Shown: positions 31,957-43,642 of the stretch, one piece after another
Position numbering within the stretch: position 1 is the first letter of the stretch
Layout: each line of letters starts with the position of its first letter
Assembly (NCBI RefSeq): GCF_019175385.1
Contig: NC_083344.1
Span: 62,310,782-62,374,781 of the forward strand
Origin: Lycium barbarum
Lineage: Eukaryota; Streptophyta; Magnoliopsida; Solanales; Solanaceae
DNA: 64,000 nucleotides
Reading direction: 5' to 3'
Notes under the pieces: model-generated
Told to the model about the DNA's origin: nothing
The model's input: the letters and a program-made list of their open reading frames with translations, nothing else
The model's database searches: none
Position numbers and translations under genes: made by a program

Positions 31957-34371
31957 TGTTACACCTCGGAAATTTCTCCGTGAACGTACAACGAGTAGAC
32001 CAACGAAGTGTATGAGTGTGCGATGTTTTACTAAGTAGGGAATGGCTATTTATGAATTTTGAAAATGAGAAAGTTACAGATTTGTACTTCGACCCAGTGG
32101 GTCGTAAAATAGAATACGGGCCCGTAAAGTGGTTTACGGACCGTAAACTGCCATCGTCCTTCAACATTCCAAAAACTTCAACTTTCTGCCAAACGACGAA
32201 ATGGTTAAATATGACTCAGAATACGGACTATAAATCGAAATACGGCCCGTAAACTGTGACCGTAAACCACCATGACTCCAGCAAACCTTTCTGTTTCTAA
32301 TATGCTTAAATACGGTCGTGAAGGACGGACCGTAAACCAGAATACGGCCCGTAAACTGGGTTACGGCCACTGTGCACCCGACTACTGTTCATTAAAAATC
32401 AGGGTTTGAGTTATTAAAAGGGACCCTAAGCTCATTTATTCATTTCTCATCTACACGACTCAAGAAGTCTCTAGAACACTCTAAACACTTCATTCACAAG
32501 AATTCAAGAGGACCAAAGGAAAATCAAGGTCAATAACATCAAATCCATGAAATCAAGTGTAAGAATCACACTAAAGTTCATCTTTCTCAAGAAACCCCAA
32601 AGGGAGTGAAGTAGGGTTTTGGTGCTAAAGGAGTAATTCCATTCAAGGCTTGTTCAACCATCATATAAGGTAAGTTTCATGACTAAAACATGTTGTTTAA
32701 GGTACTGGAAGGTTAAGATACTTGAATTGTAAAAAAAAACAACATACGAAATGGGTCATTAAGCGGTGAATAGTGTCATGTTTGGAAGGTAGTTGGATTG
32801 AATCATAAATGTTTGGGTGTTGTGATTATGAATACGTTATAAATGACATTTAGGCCATTAAATAAGTACTAGATATGAGGAAGCGCGATAGTAAGCTATA
32901 ACCATAAATGTGGAGAAATTGAAGAGAAATGGTGGATTGTGGTCAATGTATATAAATGATTTGATTGTAATATTGTGAATGTTGTTGTGAGCATGTGGGA
33001 GTTGATATAGCCTATGGTAAAAAGTAGTATAAACCAAGGAAGTGCCACTCAACTTTCCCTAGAAATAGTAGCGCGTTCTTATAGTCGATTAACTAACGCG
33101 AATGCGAATTCTCTTCTGAAGGTAGAAACGTGATATCAAAGGAGAACAAGCAAGCGATAGCTTAGTTAAACATCAAAGGTATGTGAGGCTAGTCCCTTCT
33201 TTCTAATGGCATGAATCTCATAGCATAATTTTCCTTCTCTTCATGAGTTCCTATATTCCGGAAAGCTAAAAGCCTACATCTATGAACGGTAATATAAGAT
33301 AAGAGATATGATATGATGATCCTAAAATGGCATGATGTTATTTATTGCTCACACTCACCTTATATGTTAGTTCTTTCAAGGTGAGGCAGGATGTCGATAA
33401 TTGCTCCATAATGAAATCGGGGGATCACGACCTTATGTCACCCCGATAAAGTAAAGTTCTTCATAAGCCTTATGCATGTATTATGATGAGTATATTACGA
33501 TAAGTGTATTATGATGAGCATGTATGATGATGATATAACACCACGCCTAGTTGGCCGGGCAGTCACCACTAAGGCGGGCAGCTACACGATACACCATGGC
33601 CAAATGGCATGGGCAGACACCACTAGTGGGCGGCATGAGATGATACCCCAGACGCGGGAGGCCTGGACACAGACTAATGTTATGATTATCACACAGATCC
33701 AATATTGACAGGCAGCTTATACATTACTACACCGCACCTATATGAGCGGGCAGCTTATACTTTATGCATACATGATATGATGACGAGTATGAGTAAGACA
33801 GCATGACTTAATCCTTTCATACATGACAGTTAGATATAGATGTTCCATATTGGTATTTCCTTTATGTCATTGTTCTATTTCTTTGTTTATGCCTCTCATA
33901 CTCAGTACAATGTTCGTACTGACGTCCATTTTCCTTGGACGTTGTGTTCATGCCCACAGGTAGGCAGGGAGGAGAGCTCGACCCAGACCAGCAGTAGCTG
34001 TCAGCCGATTGAAAGCACTCCTTTGTTCGGAGGTGCTTATGACGATTCTTTTGTGTATATTCATGTGTATATATCTTTGGGTATGACGGGGTCTTGTCCC
34101 GTCATTATGTTTAGTACTCCAGTAGTGGCTCGTAGATGCGCAGTGTGGGTTAGATGGTCTCACGAGATGCTATTATATGTATATATTATTTTGATGGCAG
34201 AGAGGCAAATGTATTTGAAAGGTATTTATGTTTCCATATAAAATATGATTTTCCTACAATTTGAGTATAAAGCTGATAAAAGGCCACTAAATGAGCAAGA
34301 TAAGTAGTAGCACCAGTCGTGCTCGGTGGCTAGCCCCGGGTACCCATCACGGCCCCTAGCTGGGTCGTGAC
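31957..34371 (+). repeat. 3' LTR of element C (2415 bp)
   Basis: Starts TGTTACACCTCGG. The final base of the expected TGACA is missing, because element D sequence begins at GTGAC. It contains a palindrome array (32085-32375), the inverted repeat TCAGTAC/GTACTGA (33902-33922), and a second hairpin with stems TGACGGG and CCCGTCA (about 34084-34104) that is missing from the 5' LTR. A GC-rich irregular repeat lies at about 33538-33660. Confidence 0.92.
32085..32375. repeat. Array of CGTAAA/TTTACG palindromic motifs in the C LTR
   Basis: At least seven copies of TACGG-CCGTA type palindromes (for example TTTACGGACCGTAAA and AATACGGCCCGTAAA) within 290 bp, upstream of a short A/T-rich promoter-like stretch. 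The same motif occurs in the unrelated Athila LTR and upstream of the Athila 3' ORF. Confidence 0.8.
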
Positions 34372-35460
34372 CAGGAGGAAGAGGAGGCTTTGAGAGATTT
34401 TCGGGCCATAACGCTAGGTTCCAAGGTCATGTTGACCTAGGAAGGGCTCAAGGGTATGAAGACCGAGGGAGATGGCAAGACCATGACCAGACTTTGAACA
34501 CAATCAAGGTCAACGTCCCTACTTTGCAATGAGGCAGCCACACGGAAGAGTTCATTGAGTGGAAGCTACAAAGTGAACGCATCTTCCTTACCAACAATGT
34601 GTCTGAGGCCTTAAAAACAAAGTATGCCCTCACTCAATTTGAAGGATACGCTTCCACGTGGTGGAAACCTAAGAAGTTACAAAGGACTCAACAAAACATC
34701 TATGATCTTCCAACTTGGAACAACTTGATTGAGCTCATGGAAACAAGGTGGCTTCCACCCACATATCGTCAAGATGCAATCAAAAGGGTGTATTTGTTGA
34801 AACAAGGGTGGAAAAGCATGGAAGAGTACTTTGATGAGTTTGAGGACTTATGGATGAAAGCCAAGCTAGAAGAACAAGAGAAGTGCACTATTATAATGTT
34901 CGTAGCCTTCTTGAACAATGACATTGCTAAACCCATGAGGCTTAAGACTTACAATAGTCTAGAAGAGTCATTCCATGATGCATCCATGGTTGAAGCGGAT
35001 CTAAAGGAGGAGAAATCTTATAAAGACAAAGGCAAGTCATCTTCAACTTGGAGCAAAGGCACAGATAAATGGAAAACTTCCACTTGGGAAAAGCCCAAGA
35101 CCAACACCCTAACACCTCAAGCAAAGTTTGACTACAAAGCCAAGGGTGATGTTAAGGTTAAAGGAGGTAAGAACTCTAAACCCAAATATAATTGTCCAAT
35201 GCTTTAAGTGCCAAGGAAGAGGGCACTATGTAAGTGAGTGTCCCAATCGGAGGACTATCACCATTGTGAGGTATGGGTACCGGACCAAAGATGAAGATGA
35301 GAGCGAGAATTGTAATGATGATGAGGGAGAAAGAAGTGAGTGTGAGGGTGATTCCGATGAAGAGGCTGTGATAAGGTGTGAAGAAGCCTTGAATTATGCT
35401 ATTGTGGCTAGAAGAGTCATGGGGGCTCTAGCTAGGGAAGCGAGTGACCAAAGGGAGAAT
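34372..35460 (+). pseudogene. gag: Element D gag
   Basis: Arg/Gly-rich start, then the capsid-like domain with YALTQFEGYASTWW and YFDEFEDLWMKAKLEE, a Lys/Ser/Thr-rich linker, zinc knuckle CFKCQGRGHYVSEC (about 35203-35244) and an acidic stretch. An early TGA lies near 34531, and a frameshift near 35195 separates capsid from knuckle. It packages element RNA in intact relatives. The open part from 34599 to 35195 is nearly collinear with B 13905-14500. Confidence 0.82.
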
Positions 35461-38125
35461 TTTTTCTATGCAAGGTGTAAAATTGTGGATAAGGTGTATT
35501 CCTTGATTATTGATGGTGGGAGTTGCACGAATGTCTTTTGCCAATTTTTAGTTGAAAGTATGAAATTCCCCACCTGCAAGCACACTAGTCCTTATAAACT
35601 CCAATGGTTTAATGAATGTGGTGAGATGAGGGTCAACAAGCAAGCCATCATTAAATTTATCATTGGTAAGTACCAAAATGAGATTTTGTGTGATGTGGTA
35701 CCCATGATAGCTTGCCATCTATTTCTTGGAAGACCTTGGCAATTTGATGTTGATGCCCAACATAGTGGGAGAACTAACAAATACTCATTTGTGGTCAAGG
35801 GGAAGAAGTGCATTCTTAATCCAATAACCCCTTACCAAGTGAGTGAGGATTATAGAGTTATGAGGGAGCTTCGAGAGAAGTATCAAAAGGAAGAGAAGGA
35901 GAAGAGTGAGAGGGAGATCTTGTTGGTCATAAGTGGGGAGGGAACATCTCAAGATCATTCCAAGAATTGTTTGTTAGCCAAACCAAGTAATTACTTAAAG
36001 GGGGTTGATGAGAGACACTTCATGGTGTGTTTTGTCAATAAGGACCTTCTCTTAAATTCTAACCAAGCTACTAGCACTTTGCCTAGTAGTATATCTTCTC
36101 TTTTGCAGGAATATGAAGCATTGTTCCCGGAAGAGACGCCTAATGGCTTACCTCCCTTGAGAGGTATTGAGCAACAAATTGATTTTGTACCAGGTTCTCA
36201 AATCCCGAACAAGCCAGCATATAGGAGCAATCCAGAGGAAACAAAGGAATTGCAAAGGAAAGTTGAGGAGCTACTCAACAAGGTTCTAGTCAAGCAGAGT
36301 CTTAGTCCTTGTGTCGTACCGGTAATTCTCGTCCCAAAGAAAGATGGCACTTGGAGGATGTGAATTAATTATAGAGTCGTCAACAAAATCACGGTAAAGT
36401 ATCGACATCCTATCCCTAGTCTTGATGACATATTAGATGAGTTTTGTGTCTCAAGTGTGTTTTCCAAGATTAATCTTAGGAGCGGCTATCACCAAATTCG
36501 TATGAATCCGGGTTATGAATGGAAAACGACCTTCAAGACCAAGTTTGGCCTGTATGAATGGCTTGTTATGCCCTTTGGCCTAACCAATGCACCTAGCACA
36601 TTCATGTGCCTAATGAACCATGTGTTGAAACCCTTTATCAATAACTTTGTGGTTGTCTACTTTGATGATATTCTTGTGTATAAAAATCTATGGAAGAACA
36701 TGTGGGCCATTTAAGGCTAGTGTTTGAAGTCTTATTGCATGAGGAGTTGTTTGCTAACATGAAGAAGTGTGCTTTTGGGGTTGACAAAATGGTGTTCTTG
36801 GGTTTTGTGGTGAGTGTCCATGGTATTAAGGTTGATGAAGAAAAGGTGGAATCTATTAGAACTTGGCCAACTCCCAAAAATGCAACTGATGTGAGGAGTT
36901 TCCATGGGTCTTCAAGTTTCTGTAGAAGATTTGTAAAGGGATTTAGTACAATTGCTTCCTCAATGACCGAATTGATTAAAAAAGAGGTTCCTTTTGTGTG
37001 GGGGATTAGCAAGAAAAGGCATTCCGAGATTTGAAGTCTTTATTGAGTTCGACACCCTTGTTACAATTACCAAATTTTGAGAAGACCTTTGAAGTAGAGT
37101 GTGATGCTTCCGGAGTTGGCATAGGTGGTGTCTTGATGCAAGAGGGCAAACTGTTGGCCTACTTTAGTGAGAATCTTAAAGGGGCGTCTTTGGACTACTT
37201 AACCTATGATAAGGAGTTGTATGCACTTGTGAGGGTTTTGACTCATTGGTAACATTATTTGTGGCATAAAGAATTTGTGATTTGTTCGGATCATAAATCC
37301 TTGAAACATTTGAAGGGTCAGTCCAAGCTCAACAAAAGACATGCCAAGTAGGTAGAATTGATTGAAGCTTTCCCTTATGTGATCCATTACAAAAAGGGTA
37401 AAGGTAATGTGGTGGCAGATGCTTTTTATAGAAGGTATGTCTTGCTCAATACAATGACTTCTAGAATGATGGGTTTTGAAAGCCTTAAGGGATTCTATTC
37501 TCAAAATCCCAACTTTAAGGCAACTTGTGAGGAGTTGACCCAAGAGAGGAGGGTTGATAGATTCCAACTTGTTGATGGGTTCCTAATCAAGGATGGTAGA
37601 GTTTTTGTTCCAATGAGCTCATGGAAGGAGTTGTTCATCAAGGAAGCACATAGTGGTGGAATGATGGGCCATTTTGGAGTGGCCAAGACACTTGACATTT
37701 TGAGTAAGCAATTCTATTGGCCCAAGATGCAACATAATGTTGAAAAACTATGTGGTCAATGTTTGGAATGCAAACAAGCCAATTCCGAGACTCGGCCCCA
37801 AGATGCAAAACAAAGGGCGGCCGAAATGATGAAAATCCATGCCAAGGTAAAAGAGAACATTGACAAGATCAACACCAAGGTAGCAAAGAGGCAAAACCGT
37901 GGGAGGAAGAAGATAGAATTCCAACCTCACGATTGGGTTTGGGTTCATTTTCGTAAGGAAAGATTTCCTCCATTGAGGAAAGGGAAGTTGAGCCCAAGAG
38001 GAGATGGTCCCTTCAAAGTCCTTGCAAATATCAGTGACAATGCCTACAAGATCGACTTGCCATGTGAGTATAATGTTCACAATGTTTTCAATGTAAGTGG
38101 TCTTTCCCCATTGTGTTGTAGGTGA
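35461..38125 (+). pseudogene. pol: Element D protease and pol, integrase core deleted
   Basis: Protease with IIDGGSCTN near 35505 and LFLGRPWQFDVD near 35720. RT with [38 protein letters not shown] and the catalytic YFDD (about 36659-36670). RNase H starts near 37090 ([11 protein letters not shown]). The integrase zinc finger is complete (GHFGVAKTLDIL to CLECKQ, about 37667-37777). About 30 bases later, near 37800, the sequence jumps to the region following the catalytic core (MKIHAKVKENIDKIN). None of the three DDE residues is present. A stop at 36361, frameshifts near 36690 and 37015, stops near 37249 and 37351, and a frameshift near 38100 add to the damage. Confidence 0.85.
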
Positions 38126-38154
38126 GCCTTTAGATTCGAGGATGAATCTTCTCC

Positions 38155-38167
38155 AAGAAGGGGAGGA
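38155..38167 (+). other. Polypurine tract of element D
   Basis: AAGAAGGGGAGGA directly precedes the LTR start TGATATGACC. It is nearly identical to the tracts of X1 and X2, supporting a shared 3' end between this lineage and the non-autonomous X family. Confidence 0.85.
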
Positions 38168-38957
38168 TGATATGACCCCACCTAGCTCAAGGCCATTCAC
38201 TAGGATTCAATCAAGGGAGCTCCAAAAGATACAAGCCATGTTCATGAAGAAAGGCGCCTTGGAAGAGTTTGGAGAGAAGATGGCCAAAACTTACAATGTT
38301 TTGGAAGTAGCTTGGGAAGGCCTAGAAGACCAAGAGATGACCTCCTCTCAAAGTGGCTAGATGTTAAAGAGGGACATTTTTGTAAACTGTGGGCATTGGA
38401 TGCAAATCTTGGCCAAGAACGCAATTCTAGGCCAAGGGTTCAAGTTGGAGGCCACATTTGCAAGTTATGACCATTGGATAAATGAAGACCATGTTTGAGG
38501 GTAATTTTGCAAAGTTTTTGGGCCTTTGTTGTAAAGCCCTAGACTATAAAAGGAAGACTTGTCTTATTTTCATTTTTTAGCTTGAATTTTGAAGAACTTG
38601 AGAGTAATAGTTTGTTAGGTTATTAACCATAATATAGTTTGTTTGGTTGCATAATTCTAAGTGTGATTCTTAGTTGCAAAGTGAATTTTTCATTTCCATT
38701 AGAATCATATAGTGTTGCTCATTTGTGGTCTTCCAAATTGGGTAATTCTTGAATTCCAAATTGCTAAGGTTCATTGGTGGAAATCCCATTAGGAGGGTTT
38801 ATGTTTCACATACCTAAATTTGCCTATATATTTCTTATCAATTGAGTCTAGTAGTTATCCAACTATCTTTAATCCATTCCTAATCTTCCCCACTCCTATT
38901 TCCCATTTTCTTGTTCTTTAAGATTTTATAGTTTCCTAGGTAGAATCTTTCACATTA
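38168..38957 (+). repeat. LTR of element D
   Basis: Starts TGATATGACCCC. The first 190 bp encode a peptide with SRPFTRIQSRELQKIQAMFM, the continuation of pol into the LTR. A TATA box CTATAAAAGG is at 38544-38553. The right end is uncertain: TATGAGCCAATTGATGG near 38955 looks like a damaged PBS (TATCAGAGCC), so this LTR may also be the 5' LTR of the short unit that follows. Confidence 0.72.
38544..38553 (+). promoter_or_regulatory. TATA box in the D LTR
   Basis: CTATAAAAGG lies about 375 bp into the LTR, upstream of a T-rich stretch and GAAGAACTTGAGAG. This is the expected place for the LTR promoter. There is no transcript evidence. Confidence 0.55.
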
Positions 38958-39363
38958 TGAGCCAATTGATGGAAACTTGCATGAAATGGGAAGTTGTGAT
39001 GAACGCGAGCCTTATGGTTATGTACTTTGCAGTGAATATGCTCGTGAGGATAGTGAATTTAAACATGCACCTTGTGAGGAATCCTCTGGTAAATATTCAC
39101 ATATATTGAGTTGTTATACTTCCTATTCTGAGCAAAATGGTCTAAGTGTGTGGGTTGAGCAAAGTCAAAGTTATCCTAGAAGAAGAATGGAGTATGGATT
39201 ATCTACTTCAAAGAATACACTTCACAGAATACAATGGAACATTCTTTTTATCCTGTTGCAAATGTGGAAGGTATGAGGGAAGTAGTGAAAGGTGATGAAA
39301 GTAGAAGATATGCAAAGTCTCAAGTGAGAAATGACCCGAAGAGGCGAATTCTTGAGACAAAAG
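38958..39363 (+). other. Short internal unit between two D-type LTRs
   Basis: About 405 bp between the D LTR and the next TGATATGACTCC. It holds a 99-codon ORF (38977-39276), rich in Ser, Glu, Tyr and Cys and similar to nothing I know. No clear PPT precedes the second LTR. It is either the deleted internal region of a second element or a small TRIM-like unit. Confidence 0.45.
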
Positions 39364-39669
39364 TGATATGACTCCACCTAGCTCAAGGCCATTCACTAGG
39401 AGCAAAGCAAAGGAGCTTCAAGACCTTTAAGCTTTATTGATGAAGGAAGCATTTGAGGAGCTAGAAGAGAAGATCTCAAGAGTCTATGACATCTGGAAAG
39501 TGGCTTGGGATGATTTGGAGAAGACATCTCAAAGTGGGTAAAAGTGCAAGAGGGACATTTTTGTAAAATGTGGGCGTTTGATGCAAATCTTGACCAAGAA
39601 TGCAATTCAAGGTCGAGACTACAGTTGGAGGCCACATTTGCAAGTCTTAGTCATTTAGATGGTTGAAGA
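39364..39669 (+). repeat. Second D-type LTR, truncated
   Basis: TGATATGACTCCACCTAGCT and the following 300 bp match the start of the D LTR, including the coding stretch and GGCCACATTTGCAAGT. It breaks off at 39669, where TGTTATGCC of LTR fragment G begins. Confidence 0.82.
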
Positions 39670-40943
39670 TGTTATGCCTCTCGTTCTCGTCGTAGGAGAA
39701 CTTATGGTTTTCTTGTTGGGTATGCCTTTGGAATAGAGACCCGTGCCCGAGTTTTTGCGATTGAAAGTGTCTTACCCCATGTACAAAGTTACCAACAGAT
39801 ATTCCTGGTAACTTACAGGATTAGAAGTTGAACGAATCGAATCGACGCAATCAGAACGGATTCAGGGAAATCTACAGATCTCAGTCAATATCGACGGGAT
39901 GTGGAGCAAGTCGACGGCCCATCGACTCGTCGACCCGCTCGTCGAACCGCATCGCTAGAACTTTTTAGTTCCAAGTATAAATATATGATCCCATTACTTT
40001 ATTTCTCATTTTCTCTCTTCCAAGTCAGAGAAAACCCTAGTATACTTCCAATATTTTCTACCATAATAGTGGAGTTTTGGTAAGATCCAAGCCCGTGAAC
40101 CCGAGCTTGTGAAGAAGAAGGTTGTTCCTAGGGTTTCATTAAAGTTGTGAAGCTTGGGGAGTTGGAGTTGAAGTTGATCCTTGGAATCTTAGATCCTTCA
40201 AGGTACGTAAATGATTTCTACCTTTGTACTTAAGTTAATTAGTAAGAGTTTTAGTGGTTTTAAGTAATGAGAAGATACTTATGAAAGTGGTAAGTTGATG
40301 GAGGGTAAGATGGTGATTTGGGACTGTTTTAAGAGATGATTGGGAATGGATTTGAGTACATCTTCATATGTAAGTGTTGTCATTATTGTTATTGATATTG
40401 TGGTTGAGGTTGGATTCAATTGGAAGTGGAAGGATTGTTAGGTTTACAAGGGAACTGTTGTCCACAATTCGTTAAGCTCTTTTTGTATTTAAAAAGGTTA
40501 GTAAATAAGGTAAATAGTCCAATTAAGACCTATATTATCTTGATTGTAGACTTACGAGTTCGAGAAGTAGAAGTTGAACATTGGATACACTTCGAGGTAT
40601 GTTAAGGCTATTCTTTCTTCATTTTGGCATGATCCTATGTTATGAGTCAACAATCGATTGAACGAGCTTCCATATTACTCTACTCTTAGATACACTAGGA
40701 GTACTTTAGTCTTTGATGTTCCTACACCCTGTGTGATTGTTCCTTCTGTTCATGGGTCTTGGGATTACTTATGTTGATAATGTTAGCTCAAAGGTTGTCT
40801 ATCAGAGGTAATATGACCTTACGTCACTCCGAGAGTTCCATGTATACACTTCAGTTATGCATTGCATTCATATACATATGCATATTGACCCATGACCAGA
40901 AGGTATACAAGTGTATTATATGTATATGGGGTATGGGGAAAGG
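39670..40943 (+). repeat. LTR fragment G, gypsy type
   Basis: Starts TGTTATGCCTCTCG, as expected for a gypsy LTR. It contains a cluster of GTCGAC/CGACGG palindromes (39870-39950), a TATA box TATAAATATA (39976-39985) and an AAGGTACGTAAAT block. A GACCTTACGTCAC stretch (about 40815) recalls the C LTR. It is cut off at 40943 by the X1 LTR. I see no coding region in it. Confidence 0.65.
39976..39985 (+). promoter_or_regulatory. TATA box in LTR fragment G
   Basis: TATAAATATA about 30 bp after a run of GTCGAC-type palindromes and followed by a C/T-rich leader start (TTCTCATTTTCTCTCTTCC). This matches the usual LTR promoter layout. Confidence 0.55.
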
Positions 40944-41814
40944 TGATACGAATCGATTTGGGGATGAAGCCAGATCAATTCAAACGCAGAACATTAAAGG
41001 ATACGAAGAAAAGGGATGAGAAATAGAGATAAATACTTGACCCAAATGGTATAATTCTATGCACAAACCTAAGTATATTAAACCTAAATCCTTCTAATAT
41101 GAACTCGAATCCACAAGAACCAAAGCAATATGAATCTTGCAAGAAGTTCACATGAAATCCACAAATAAACAATCTTCATGAATTCATTGGAAATAAAAGG
41201 TTCACCAACCAACAATGAATTCCACCATCATATTGACTAAAATAGCCCTAAAATCTACCTAACAATCTATCACTCAAAATATGAGTATCTCTCAAATATT
41301 CATCATCAAAATCTATGTAATGAAATGAAAGACAAGCTATATATACAAGCTACGTAAACAAGACTAATAGGCAATTACAATGCTACCCTTAATGAAGTAA
41401 AGGCCTTGTTTGGCTAGTCTTCTTAGTGTAGTCTTCAATTCAAGGATTGTCCTTCAATGGCCAAACACTCCCCTCCTTGCCTAGATGGCCCTCTAATCAA
41501 CCTTGCATGCATGGTGTTCTTGCAAGCATGGCCCTCCTTGTACAAAGTAGCCACTTGCACAAATATCCCTTTGTGTAAATAGCCATGTTCCGGCCTTGAA
41601 TCACCCAAGCTTGCAATTGTAGCCACTTTAAGAGGCAAGCCTTGGGCCTTGGACTCTTGAATTCTTCTCCCATGCTATCTCCCATAGCTTGAAGGCCCTC
41701 TAATGACTCCATTTAAATGCTTCCAAACCTTCATCCTCCATGAATCCACTTTCAACACAAATCCTTGGAGAAATTTGAGTAGTTGAGTCATTTGTGTCAT
41801 TTAGGATCATATCA
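40944..41814 (-). repeat. 3' LTR of X1 (871 bp)
   Basis: Spans TGATACGAATCG to GGATCATATCA. A TATA-like TGTATATATAG on the minus strand lies at 41338-41348. It contains the shared block CCCTTAATGAAGTAA. Inserted in LTR fragment G after AAAGG; the matching duplication would lie beyond the window. Confidence 0.9.
41338..41348 (-). promoter_or_regulatory. TATA box in the X1 LTR
   Basis: Minus-strand TGTATATATAG, about 470 bp from the LTR start in element orientation. Conserved in X2, X3 and both X2 LTR copies. Confidence 0.55.
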
Positions 41815-42763
41815 TCCTCCCCTTCTTCAAAAGGATTCGTCCTCAAATCTATACCTTGCAAAATATAGAAGAGAATGAGTACAAACCCTTTCACAAAACA
41901 AGCAAGGTAGTCATAAGGCCAATGATAATACCTGAAGTAAGCAAAGCATGCAAACAACATACTTAATGGCTCACTTTTATGATATAACCAAGCATCAAAT
42001 GGATCTAGAAAGAACATGTATCCAAATAATGCTAAAGACCCTTGACTATTCAAGTCATTTTGACAAAAGGGTAAATCAAAGAACCCAATGCAAATAGAAA
42101 TCCCAACATACAAGTCCACATTGGTCCTAGCAATTAAGAAGCATACATCTCCCCTTAAGTCAAGAAATAAGTGAAATCTCTCATGACTAAGTGTAATATT
42201 GCCAATAAGCCCAACCCAAGTCAAGGGTCCAATCATCACACTATCCCACTTAGAGGAAGGAGTCACTCCTAAGTCATCACCAGGGTCAAATACAAAGGTA
42301 TCACCCACACTAATTTGCCCACATTCCCCATGCAAGCCCAAAATGAAATCAAGTAATTACAATAGTAAATTATCACATGAATGGAAAGAAGTGTTACTAC
42401 TATACTCAACACACCAAGAAGTTACCTTCATAGCTTTAGAAAGCCCAAGAATAAGCATGAGCGAAGAATACATACCGTCCTTGAAGGAAGTAAAAGTTGT
42501 GACTTCATACCAAGTGTAGTCCAATGAGGCCTTCTCTAAATTTGACGTTGGTCCATTAAATGGGTCACAACCCTCAAGAAGGAATTTTCGTCTTCGGGGA
42601 CGGTGTCAAGAGCTTCAACCACCCCATGTTTGTCATCAAGACCAAGCCCATAATCATCTCATAGTGGGTTACTAAATACATTATAGCCTTCAAAGGTTGC
42701 TACATGCTCAACATTGCAATACAATCCACTATACATGGAAAACGCACTAGTCATGTTGTCATC
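41700..42763 (-). pseudogene. X1 unknown ORF, C-terminal half
   Basis: The open stretch 42341-41700 (213 codons) contains VGDTFVFDPGDDLG, WVGLIGNITLSHERFHLFLD and a long hydrophobic, aromatic region, and runs through the PPT (LRTNPFEEGEDD) into the LTR. Upstream, 42342-42763, the frame is broken. About 250 bp present in X3 between two copies of a direct repeat are missing here near 42530, as expected from recombination between the repeats. The hydrophobic run could be membrane-spanning, but this is only an impression. Function unknown. Confidence 0.62.
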
Positions 42764-43642
42764 TGATACGAATCAATTTGGTGATGAAACCAAATCAATC
42801 CAAAACGCGAAATTTAAAGATACGAAGAAAATGAATGAGAAAAAAAGGATAAATACTTGACTCGAATGGGGGGAATCCTATAGACAAATCTGGGTATATG
42901 AAACCTAAACCCTTCTAATTTGAATTCAACAACCCAAAAGAACCAAAGCAATATGAATTCAAGGCAACCTATTCGGATGAAATCCACAAACGAACAATCT
43001 TCATGAAATCATTGGAAATAAATGATTCAAAGACCAACAATGGAATCCACCATTAAATCTACTAACTAAGATAAACCCTAGCTAAACAAACTATGATAAT
43101 CCTATCATCACTAAAATATTCATCATCCAAATCTAAGTAATTAAATGAAAGACAAGCTATATATACAAGACAAGTAAAGAAGACTAATAAACAATTACAA
43201 TGCTACCTTTAACGAAGTAAGGGCCTTGTTTGGTTAGTCTTCAATTAGAGAATTGGCCTTCAATGGCCAAACACGCCCCTCCTTGCATATATGGCCCTCT
43301 AATCAACCTTGCATGCATGGCCTTCTTGCAAGCATAACCTTTCTTGCACAAGTAGCCAACTCCCGATCTTGTCCAATTTAGCAAGTGTAGCCAATTCGCA
43401 AAAATGTCCCTATTTTCACGTTTGGCCACTTTGCGCATTTGGTCCCCTTTCTAGTGGTTTCTTTGTCAATCAACTCCCAAGCCACCACCCACACATAATA
43501 GGCCTCATTGTGGGGCTTGTATAGGCCTCCAAAGGCCTTCAACTCCATCCTTATCATCTATGCCGCTTGTAGATCTTGAAGTTGCATATCTAGGCCTTGG
43601 ATATAAGTCTTAAAATAAGGTGTGCCAAGTAGGATCATATCA
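42764..43642 (-). repeat. 3' LTR of X2 (879 bp)
   Basis: Spans TGATACGAATCA to AGGATCATATCA, with the PPT (GAAGAAGGGGAGGA on the minus strand) at 43643-43656. The ORF continues into it to 43558, encoding GLDMQLQDLQAA. Confidence 0.92.

Larger units (their letters stand above)
22469..34371 (+). mobile_element. Element C: Tekay-type Ty3/gypsy chromovirus
   Basis: Partial 5' LTR (22469-24003), PBS, gag, protease, RT, RNase H, integrase, chromodomain-like tail, PPT, 3' LTR (31957-34371). The two LTRs differ by only a few per cent by eye over 1.5 kb, so this is a fairly recent insertion. Solo LTR S2 sits inside the protease and is younger still. The left end is truncated inside the LTR. The coding region has at least seven stops and two frameshifts, and the integrase has lost two catalytic residues. 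Confidence 0.9.
34372..39669 (+). mobile_element. Element D: CRM/Galadriel-like Ty3/gypsy with tandem LTRs
   Basis: Begins inside gag directly at the end of the C LTR, with no 5' LTR. Gag, protease, RT, RNase H and integrase ends follow, then a PPT, an LTR (38168-about 38957), a short internal stretch and a second LTR start (39364) that is truncated at 39669. It is the closest relative of B in the window. The integrase core is deleted. Confidence 0.8.

Noticed and set aside
36638..37012. Minus-strand ORF of 124 codons, and 37748-38200 (150 codons)
   Set aside because: Antisense to element D RT and to the integrase end and LTR; no family resemblance.
38977..39276. Possible host gene encoding a 99-residue protein
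   Set aside because: It sits between two retroelement LTRs with no promoter, introns or recognisable family; kept only as part of the internal unit.
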